Source: RPQJ01 sp963731105 (GTDB taxonomy: Bacteria; Pseudomonadota; Gammaproteobacteria; Steroidobacterales; Steroidobacteraceae). Taken from it: a DNA stretch of 64,000 nt. The position numbers were made by a program, and so were the translations under genes. Of this stretch, positions 58,124-64,000 are shown one piece after another. The notes beneath the pieces were generated by a model, which saw only the letters and a list, made by a program, of their open reading frames with translations, was not told the origin of the DNA and did no database searches. Where the stretch lies: positions 1-64,000 of the forward strand of contig CAVSUM010000024.1 of NCBI GenBank assembly GCA_963731105.1, given 5' to 3'. Within the stretch, counting starts at the first letter, position 1; each line of letters starts with the position of its first letter.

Positions 58124-59234
58124 GTGACATTTTCCGCGCACTTCGACGCTGCCACGGCGAGGCTCGCCCTCGCCGGCGATTGCCGCATGACCGACGCACA
58201 GGTCCTCGAGCAGGCACTCGAGGCGGTGCGTGCCGCCATGCCTCGCACGCTGCGGGTCGAGGTCGGGGGGCGGCTCGACATCGGCCCGTCCTGGCTGCTG
58301 CACGGGCTGGTCGCCGACCTGCGGGCGGCGGGCGCGCAGGTCGAGCTGACCGGCCGCGCGCCGGAGCATCTCGCCTACCTCGATGAACTCGCGGCCCGCG
58401 AGGCGGGCACGATGCCCGTGCCGCCACGGGAGACCCTGGAAACGCGGCTCGCCGCCCTGGGTGCGAAGCCTGCGCCTGCGCTTGCGCAGCTGGTACGAGG
58501 AACTGGTGTTCGGCGGGATGGTGCTCGCCTCCGCCGCGGCGGCGTGGCACAGCCTGAAGCGGTTGCGCGTGCCGTCCATCGTGCGCCACATGTACGAGAC
58601 GGGCGTGCAGGCGATCCCGGTGGTGGCGGTGATCGCGTTGCTGATCAGCATCATCTCGGCCTACATCGGCGCGCAGCAACTCAGGCCGTTCGGCGCCGAG
58701 ATCTACACCGTCGACCTCGTCACCATCGGCGTGCTGCGCGAGCTGGGGGTGCTGCTCACGGCCATCATGGTCGCCGGCCGCACCGGCAGCGCCTATGCCG
58801 CGGAGCTCGGCGTGATGAAGCTCAACGACGAGGTGGACGCGCTCGAGTCGATGGGCCTCAACCCCTACGAGGTGCTGGTGCTGCCGCGCATCGTGGCATT
58901 GGTGCTGGTCATGCCGTTGCTCACCATTGTTGCCAACGCCATGGGCCTCGCCGGCGGTGCGCTGCTCACCAGCTACCTGCTCGACCTGCCATGGTCGCAG
59001 TTCGTGATGCGCCTCGACTCGTCGATCGCCGACACGACGCTGTGGGCGGGGCTGGTCAAGGCGCCGGTGTTCGGCCTGCTGATCGGGCTGACCGGCACGC
59101 TGCGCGGGCTGCAGGTGCGCGGCTCGTCGCGCGAGCTCGGCCGGCTGACCACGGTGGCGGTGGTGCAGTCGATCTTCCTGGTGATCTTCGCCGACGCGCT
59201 GTTCGCCATCTTCTTCCTGGAGATCGATTTCTGA
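58124..59234 (+). CDS. STAS-MlaE fusion permease of a lipid ABC transporter; frame broken near 58482
   Basis: The GTG at 58124 is 42 bp from the divergent Kef start. Residues 1-95 form a STAS-like domain (FDAATARLALAGDCRMTDAQ, LRVEVGGRLDIGPSWLLHGL, LRAAGAQVELTGRAPEHL). After a one-base break near 58482 the MlaE/permease part begins (SWYEELVFGGMVLASAAAAW, RHMYETGVQAIPVVAVIALL, GVLRELGVLLTAIMVAGRTG, ELGVMKLNDEVDALESMGLN), about 370 residues in all. In E. coli the STAS protein MlaB is separate; here it is fused. It is first in a permease-ATPase-MCE-lipoprotein operon that likely moves phospholipids between membranes. Confidence 0.88.
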
Positions 59235-60019
59235 TGGCCGCCCGGCCCCCGGTCATCGTCGTGCATGACGTCGTCACCCGTTTCGGCACGCAGGTGGTGC
59301 ACGACGGAGTGGGCTTCGAGGTCCACGCCGGCGAGATCTTCGGCATCGTCGGCGGCTCGGGCAGCGGCAAGAGCGTGCTGCTCAAGACGCTGCTCGGCCT
59401 GCGGCGCCCCGACTCCGGCAGCGTTGCGATCGAGGGCCGCGAGGTGACGACGATGGACGACCGCGAGCTGCGCGACTTCAAGCGCCGCTACGGCGTCACT
59501 TTCCAGGCGGGCGCGCTGTTCACCTCGCTCAGCGTGGCGGAGAACATCACGCTGCCGGTGGCCGAGGCGCTCGATCTCGACGAGGGCTCGCTCGCGCGGC
59601 TCGTCGAGTTGCGACTGCGCATGGTGGGATTGCCGCTCGACACGGCGGCGAAGACCCCGGCGCAGCTGTCCGGCGGCATGGTCAAGCGCGTGGCGCTGGC
59701 GCGTGCGCTGGCACTCGACCCGTCGATCCTGTTCCTCGACGAGCCGACGGCCGGCCTCGATCCGATCGCGGCGTCGGAGTTCGACGCGCTGGTGCTGTAC
59801 CTGCGCGACACGCTGCACCTCACCATCGTGATGGTCACCCACGATCTGGACACCCTCGCGAGGACGTGCGACCGTGTCGCCGTGCTGGTGGGCGGCAAGG
59901 TCATCGTGGACACGTTCGAGGGCATCGTCGGCAACGAGCACCCGTGGATCCGCCATTATTTCCACGGCGAGCGAGGCCGCGCCGCTCGCGCCAGCCGGGA
60001 GCACAGCGATGGAGCGTGA
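59234..60019 (+). CDS. MlaF-like ABC transporter ATPase
   Basis: The ATG overlaps the permease stop (TGATG). The 261-residue protein has Walker A GGSGSGKS (40-47), Q-loop YGVTFQAGALFTSLSVAENI, signature LSGGMVKRVALARALALDPS and Walker B ILFLDEPTAGLDP, then the switch His in MVTHDLDTL. The phrases FQAGALFTSL and LSGGMVKR identify the Mla/MCE class. It powers the STAS-MlaE permease. Its end overlaps the next gene by 11 bp. Confidence 0.94.
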   Translation: MAARPPVIVVHDVVTRFGTQVVHDGVGFEVHAGEIFGIVGGSGSGKSVLLKTLLGLRRPDSGSVAIEGREVTTMDDRELRDFKRRYGVTFQAGALFTSLSVAENITLPVAEALDLDEGSLARLVELRLRMVGLPLDTAAKTPAQLSGGMVKRVALARALALDPSILFLDEPTAGLDPIAASEFDALVLYLRDTLHLTIVMVTHDLDTLARTCDRVAVLVGGKVIVDTFEGIVGNEHPWIRHYFHGERGRAARASREHSDGA

Positions 60020-60944
60020 CGCGCGCTATGCCGCCGTGGCGATCTTCGCGCTGCTGGCGATCGCGGCCGCCTTCGCCTTCGTCTGGTGGTACTCGGGCCA
60101 GGGCGACCGCCGCAGCTACGAAAACTACGAGATCTACTTCGACGGCACGGTGAGCGGCCTGTCGCAGGGCAGTCCGGTGCGCTACCTCGGCGTGGACATC
60201 GGCCGCGTGCGCAGCCTGGCCGTCAGTCGCAGCGATCCTGGCCGCGTAAAGATCCTCGTCGAGGTGGATTCGGAAGCACCGCTGTCGGGCGCGACGCGCG
60301 CGCGGCTCGGCCTGCTCGGGCTCACCGGCCTGCTGTACATCGACCTGCAGCTCGACCCGGAAGCCGACCCGGCCCGGCCGCTGGTGCAGGGCCAGCGTTT
60401 TCCGGTGATCCAGTCGCGCAAGGGCGACATCGAGGCGTTCCTCGAGCAGCTGCCGGACCTCATCGGCCGCGCCGGCGAGGTCATGGCCCGTACCGAGAAG
60501 CTGCTGGCCGACGAGAATCTCGCAGCGGTGGGCGAGGCGCTGGGCAACCTGCGCACAGCCTCTGCCGAGTTGCCGGCGCTGTCGCGCAATGCAGCCGCGC
60601 TCGCCGCCGACCTGCGCAGCACGGCCGCGGAGGCTACCGCGCTGACGCAAAGCATGGGCAACCTCGCCGGCAGGTCCCAGGCCGGCCTCGAGAGCACACT
60701 GCGCAGCGCGCAGGCCACTGCGGAGACGCTGTCGCGCACGGCGGCGAGCCTCGAGCGCATCGTCGCCGGCAACGAGGCCTCGCTGAGCGGACTGGCCGGG
60801 CCCGGCGCCGCCGACCTGCAGCAGCTGGTGATCGACGTGCGCGACGCCAGCGCCGAGGTGCGCGAGCTGGCGCGCGTGTTGCGCGAGCGGCCGTCGAGCC
60901 TGGTGCGCGAACCGAAGGAGCAAGGCGTGGAGATCGGCAAGTGA
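60009..60944 (+). CDS. MCE-domain (MlaD-like) membrane-anchored lipid-binding protein
   Basis: The 311-residue protein has one N-terminal membrane helix (VAIFALLAIAAAFAFVWWYS, 10-29) and a MCE domain (about 38-115: YEIYFDGTVSGLSQGSPVRY, VRSLAVSRSDPGRVKILVEV, LGLTGLLYIDL). A long helical periplasmic tail follows (about 135-300) with repeated Ala/Thr-rich segments such as LSRNAAALAADLRSTAAEAT, as in longer MCE proteins. It would form the hexameric ring that carries lipid from or to the permease. Confidence 0.93.
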   Translation: MERDARYAAVAIFALLAIAAAFAFVWWYSGQGDRRSYENYEIYFDGTVSGLSQGSPVRYLGVDIGRVRSLAVSRSDPGRVKILVEVDSEAPLSGATRARLGLLGLTGLLYIDLQLDPEADPARPLVQGQRFPVIQSRKGDIEAFLEQLPDLIGRAGEVMARTEKLLADENLAAVGEALGNLRTASAELPALSRNAAALAADLRSTAAEATALTQSMGNLAGRSQAGLESTLRSAQATAETLSRTAASLERIVAGNEASLSGLAGPGAADLQQLVIDVRDASAEVRELARVLRERPSSLVREPKEQGVEIGK

Positions 60945-61559
60945 TCGCGCGGGCCGGCATGCTGCTCGCCATGGCGCTCGCGCTCGCGGGCTGCACGGGC
61001 TCGCTGCTGGAGTCGAACGTGGAGGCGCCGGCAACCTACCGTCTGGTGGGCGAGGCGCTGGCCGACCGCGGCGGTCGCCAGCCGCTGGCGCTCGCCGTGG
61101 CAGGCCGCGCGCTGCTCCGGCCCTGGACACCAACCGCATCGCGGTCGTGCAGCCGGACAGTCGCTTCGACTACTTCGCCGGCCTGCGCTGGTCGGAAGCG
61201 GCGCCGCAGATGGTGCAGCAGCAGCTGGTGCGGGCGCTCACGGCCGATGGCCGCTTCGAGGCCGTGGTGGCCGCGCCGAGCCGCGTGCCGACCGACCTGC
61301 GGCTCGACGTGGAGCTGCGCCGCTTCGAAGCCGTGTATGCGGCAGCGGGTGCACCGCCCGAGGTGCGGGTGGAGCTGCAGGTATCGCTGGTCGACACGAG
61401 GCAGGTGCGACGCCTGGTGAGTTTCACTGCCACGGGTGCGGCACCCGCCGGCGCCAATGGCCGCGCGTCGTGGTGGCGGCGTTCGAGCGCGCCACGAACG
61501 AGGCGGTGCGCGGCGTGGTGGACCAGGTGCGGAGCGCGACCCCGGCGGTCACGCGCTGA
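60941..61559 (+). CDS. ABC-type lipid transport auxiliary lipoprotein (PqiC/YmbA-like); frame broken near 61115 and 61463
   Basis: The GTG at 60941 overlaps the previous stop (GTGA). A lipoprotein signal ends ALALAGC (Cys18). The repaired product has about 205 residues: YRLVGEALADRGGRQPLALA, then DTNRIAVVQPDSRFDYFAGL and LRWSEAAPQMVQQQLVRALT, LRLDVELRRFEAVYAAAGAP and, after the second break, RVVVAAFERATNEAVRGVV. These are the blocks of the auxiliary lipoprotein family (DUF330/ABC-type transport auxiliary component). It would be the outer-membrane partner of the MCE protein. Two one-base shifts lie near 61115 and 61463. Confidence 0.82.
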
Positions 61560-61575
61560 ACCCGCGTCCCGCCGG

Positions 61576-62464
61576 TCAGGCGGGCAGCATTTCCAGGCGC
61601 TGCTCGAGTTCCGCGCCGTCCTGCAGGACCACGCAGCGCTCCGGCAACGGGCCGCGCGGCAACGCGCGCGCCGCTGCGCCGCCCAGCCAGATGACCGTTT
61701 CCGGTGGCAGCCCGGCCGCCAGTTCCTCGAGCTGTGCCGGCACCGTCGTCCAGCTGCTCGAGCAGGACGACGCTGATTGCGACGACGGTGGCCGCCGTCT
61801 CGCGCGCGAATCGCGCGATCTCGGCCGCAGGCAGGTCGGGCCCGAGGTAATGCACCTTGAAGCCGCGGCTCGCGCAGAGCATGGCGGAGGTGAGCAGGCC
61901 CAGCTCGTGGCGCTCGCCCGGCAGCGTGGCGAACACGATGGGCGCTCGACGTGCGCTGCGATCGTAGCTGTCGAGCATCAGCGCGACGTGGCGGCGCACG
62001 GTCGAGGAGACCAGCCGCTCCTGCGAGATGGCGAACTCGCCGCGATGCCAGCGCTCGCCTACTTCGCGCAGCAACGGCTGCAGCACATCGCGCACCAGCT
62101 GTTGCGGCGGCAGCATGGCGATCGCGAGCGTCAGGGTCTGCTCGCATTCGGCCGATTGAAAGCGCCGCGCCGCCTCCAGGATCCGCTCGACGAAGGCATT
62201 CGACGACGCGCGGCTGCCCTGGTCGGACGGTTCGTTCAGCAGGCCGACCAGTGCATCGTCGCTGAGCGTGGCGAGCCGGCTGATCGGATGCCCGCGCTCG
62301 GTTGCCTCGCGCAGCCGCCGCAGGCGCAGCACGTCGTCCGGACGGTAGACGCGTCGTCCGCTGGCGTCCCGGTTCGGGGCCACGATGCCGTGGCGCCGCT
62401 CCCAGGCGCGCAGGGTCTCGACGGTGAGGCCGGTGGCCTGTGCGACAGCCTTGATCGAGTACAT
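61576..62464 (-). CDS. MerR-family regulator with cobalamin-binding domain (LitR/CarH-like); frame broken near 61752
   Basis: The ATG at 62464 gives about 295 residues. Residues 1-70 are a MerR winged helix (YSIKAVAQATGLTVETLRAW, ERRHGIVAPNRDASGRRVYR). Residues 95-175 are a B12 cap-like helical bundle (LREVGERWHRGEFAISQERL). The cobalamin domain follows with the lower-ligand motif E-R-H-E-L-G (GERHELGLLTSAML). The CarH photoreceptor W-x9-EH motif is W-x9-ER here, so the His is missing. After the break near 61752 the frame continues LEELAAGLPPETVIWLGGAA and ends RLEMLPA. Relatives are light- or B12-responsive repressors of carotenoid or stress genes; no such target is nearby. Confidence 0.85.
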
Positions 62465-62492
62465 CGGGGGATATTAGACGGCCGGACAGATG

Positions 62493-62509
62493 TGTAAAGG
62501 ATTTTTACA
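62493..62509. promoter_or_regulatory. TGTAAA/TTTACA dyad upstream of the MerR-type gene
   Basis: TGTAAA and TTTACA, separated by GGATT, form a perfect 6-bp-arm dyad 29 bp upstream of the MerR start. The size is plausible for MerR/LitR binding and autoregulation. Confidence 0.5.
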
Positions 62510-62529
62510 GCAATAACTTAGACACAGTC

Positions 62530-62559
62530 TTGACATTCGGGCGGGCCGCTCGCTAGGAT
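62530..62559 (+). promoter_or_regulatory. Sigma-70-like promoter on the plus strand
   Basis: TTGACA (62530-62535), an 18-base spacer and TAGGAT (62554-62559). It points away from the MerR gene and toward a terminator 28 bp later; no plus-strand gene follows. Confidence 0.5.
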
Positions 62560-62565
62560 TCGGGC

Positions 62566-62615
62566 CGTCAACGATGACCCCCGTTTGGGCGGGACCCTTC
62601 CCGCCCATCTTTTTT
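62566..62615 (+). ncRNA. Candidate short noncoding transcript (about 50 nt)
   Basis: Between the promoter above and the terminator at 62587 there is room for a transcript of about 50 nt starting near 62566. It has no start codon with a ribosome-binding site giving a useful frame (an ATG at 62573 runs through the terminator). It could be an sRNA, or attenuated leader of nothing. It lies antisense to no gene, in the gap between the MerR gene (start 62464, minus) and the GGDEF-EAL gene (stop 62638, minus). Confidence 0.35.
62587..62615 (+). terminator. Rho-independent terminator
   Basis: GGGCGGG / CCCGCCC form a 7-bp GC stem with a 6-base loop (ACCCTT), followed by ATCTTTTTT. The T-tract is on the plus strand. 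It is oriented away from the minus-strand GGDEF-EAL gene end, so it does not serve that gene. Confidence 0.8.
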
Positions 62616-62637
62616 CAGCCGGGGCCGCCGACCAGAT

Positions 62638-64000
62638 TCAGGCAGGCACGCGCAGGATCGGGTGCTTGCCCGTGGCCTGCCGCAGCACCATCTCCAGGAA
62701 CTCGTCGGCCGAGACCGGATCGCCGAACAGGCGACCCTGGCCGAACTGGCAGCCGCTCTTGAGCAGGAAGCTGCGCTGCTCCTCGGTCTCGATCCCTTCC
62801 GCCAGCACCTGCAGGCCGAGGCTGCGGCCCATCTCGATGATGGTGCGCACGATGGTCGCGTCGTCCGGGTCGCCCGCCGCATTGCGCACGAACGACTGGT
62901 CGATCTTCAGCGTGCCGATCGGGAACTGCTGCAATGCGCTCAGGCTCGAGTAGCCGGTGCCGAAGTCGTCGATCGACAGGTGCACGCCCATGGCCCGCAG
63001 CTCGTCGAGCAGCGGCAGCGTGCGCTCGGCATCGAGCATCAGCGTGGTCTCGGTGATCTCGAGCTCGACGCGGCTGGGCGACACGCCGTGCCGCTCGAAC
63101 ACGCTGCGGCAGCGCGGGATGAAGCTCGCCTGGCTCAGCTCCTTGAGCGACAGGTTGATCGCGACCAGCCCGGGGTCGGCGATCTGCCGCTGCCAGGCCG
63201 CATAGTCGCTGCACACCTGGTCGAGCACCCAGGCGCCGATGTCGCGGATCAGGTGCGACTCCTCGGCGAGCGGGATGAACTGCGCCGGCGCGATGTCGCC
63301 GTGGCCCGGCAGGCGCCAGCGCAGCAACGCCTCGGCGCCCACCACCTTGCCGCTCGCGAGTTCCACCTTGGGCTGGTAGCGCAGCAGGAACTCACGTCGC
63401 TCGAGCGCGCGGCGCAGCTTGCTCTTGAGCAGCAGGCGCTCGACCGCCGCGGCGTTCATCTCCCGCGCGTAGAACACGTGGCAGTTACGGCCCGCGCGCT
63501 TGGCGTGATACATCGCGGCGTCCGCGTTGCGGATCAGGTCGATGACGTTGTCCGCGTCGCCCGGGCAGGATGCGACGCCGATGCTGATCGTGATGCCGAT
63601 CTCGTGCTCGCCCACGTGCAGCGGCCGCGACACGGCTTCGAGCAGCAGCCGCGACAACGCGCCCGCCTGCTCGTGCTCCTCGATCGGATCGGAGGTGGCC
63701 TCGATGAACACGGCGAACTCGTCGCCGGCGAGCCGGCCGACCACCGATTCCTTCGGCAGCGTGCGCGCCAGCCGCTCGCTCAGCGTCTCGAGCACGCGGT
63801 CGCCGGCGGCGTGGCCGAAGGTGTCGTTGACCTCCTTGAAATTGTCGACGTCGAGGTACAGCAGCACCAGGCCGCGCGACTGGCGCAGGCTGCGCGTGAT
63901 CGCCTGGTGCAGCAGGTGCTGGAACTGCATGCGATTCGGCATCTTGGTGAGCATGTCGAAGCGCGCCAGGTAGCGGATGCGGCGCTCGGCGCGCTTGCGC
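62638..64000 (-). CDS. GGDEF-EAL cyclic-di-GMP protein (5' end outside window)
   Basis: About 454 residues are visible; the gene enters from the right edge with RKRAERRIRYLARFDMLTKM, a coiled lead-in after an unseen sensor part. GGDEF domain: LVLLYLDVDNFKEVNDTFGH, and the active loop reads AGDEF (GRLAGDEFAVF), with Ala in place of the first Gly. EAL domain: VVGAEALLRWRLPGHGDIAP has the signature EALLR, and NLSLKELSQASF, LEITETTLM, LSIDDFGTGYSSLSALQQFP and KIDQSFV supply the remaining metal-binding and catalytic residues. The phosphodiesterase half looks complete. The AGDEF form is found in some active cyclases. It could therefore make or break cyclic-di-GMP. Confidence 0.93.
   Translation of the reverse strand, partial: RKRAERRIRYLARFDMLTKMPNRMQFQHLLHQAITRSLRQSRGLVLLYLDVDNFKEVNDTFGHAAGDRVLETLSERLARTLPKESVVGRLAGDEFAVFIEATSDPIEEHEQAGALSRLLLEAVSRPLHVGEHEIGITISIGVASCPGDADNVIDLIRNADAAMYHAKRAGRNCHVFYAREMNAAAVERLLLKSKLRRALERREFLLRYQPKVELASGKVVGAEALLRWRLPGHGDIAPAQFIPLAEESHLIRDIGAWVLDQVCSDYAAWQRQIADPGLVAINLSLKELSQASFIPRCRSVFERHGVSPSRVELEITETTLMLDAERTLPLLDELRAMGVHLSIDDFGTGYSSLSALQQFPIGTLKIDQSFVRNAAGDPDDATIVRTIIEMGRSLGLQVLAEGIETEEQRSFLLKSGCQFGQGRLFGDPVSADEFLEMVLRQATGKHPILRVPA

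Overview
The window is about 64 kb of high-GC bacterial chromosome. Gene content points to a gammaproteobacterium, probably near Xanthomonadales, Nevskiales or Steroidobacterales: a GspA/GspB pair, PurT, Fe-type superoxide dismutase, a DhaL-DegV fusion, AcrB-type efflux operons, a family-typical TonB receptor and period-7 intergenic repeats. That placement is inference; there is no rRNA and I saw no tRNA. No prophage, insertion sequence, integron or CRISPR array is visible. Gene density is very high, with many 4-bp start/stop overlaps.

Layout, left to right. 1-4.6 kb: a YebC-family regulator (cut by the window edge), a haem-binding DUF3365 protein, a methyltransferase bracketed by perfect 24-bp inverted repeats, then a bactofilin-like lipoprotein, a small YdcZ-type transporter and a thioredoxin-like protein. 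4.6-10 kb: a tetR-adaptor-RND pump-lipoprotein operon with a clear TetR operator. 10.1-18.1 kb: a host_attach-family protein, a large receiver/PAS/GAF/HD-GYP protein with a degenerate HD site, a beta-CASP metallo-hydrolase, an MFS carrier, a receiver-like/TM/TonB fusion and an unrecognised protein. 18.1-25.7 kb: what looks like a polyester (hydroxybutyrate) utilisation locus made of an extracellular depolymerase lipoprotein, 3-hydroxybutyrate dehydrogenase, TetR regulator, TonB-dependent receptor, acyl-CoA synthetase and alpha/beta hydrolase.

25.7-40 kb: mixed housekeeping genes: an endonuclease/exonuclease/phosphatase protein, a LysR regulator divergent from a 2OG-Fe(II)-oxygenase-like gene, lipocalin, dodecin, rhodanese, a Cys/Met PLP enzyme, a fatty-acid kinase (DhaL-DegV) fusion, GspA/GspB, a dihaem cytochrome c, DinB, SodB and a DUF4286-DUF3667 fusion. 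40-46.3 kb: a second, AcrAB-OprM-like efflux operon whose TetR gene is last. 46.5-48.3 kb: malate dehydrogenase and an orphan YtrA-type GntR regulator. 48.4-54.7 kb: a third RND system (tetR-TolC-adaptor-pump). 54.8-58.1 kb: PurT and a Kef-type antiporter. 58.1-61.6 kb: a four-gene Mla/MCE-type lipid transport operon. 61.6-64 kb: a MerR-type regulator with a B12-binding domain, a candidate short transcript, and a GGDEF-EAL protein cut by the right edge.

An important caveat is that about 30 single-base reading-frame breaks fall in roughly 20 otherwise well conserved genes. Their spread, and their presence in essential or highly conserved families, suggest assembly or base-calling errors more than pseudogenes. 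I therefore give full-length coordinates for these genes and note each approximate break. The most interesting non-coding signal is a family of hairpin-forming intergenic elements built from heptamer repeats, some of which supply the last codons or stop codons of neighbouring genes.
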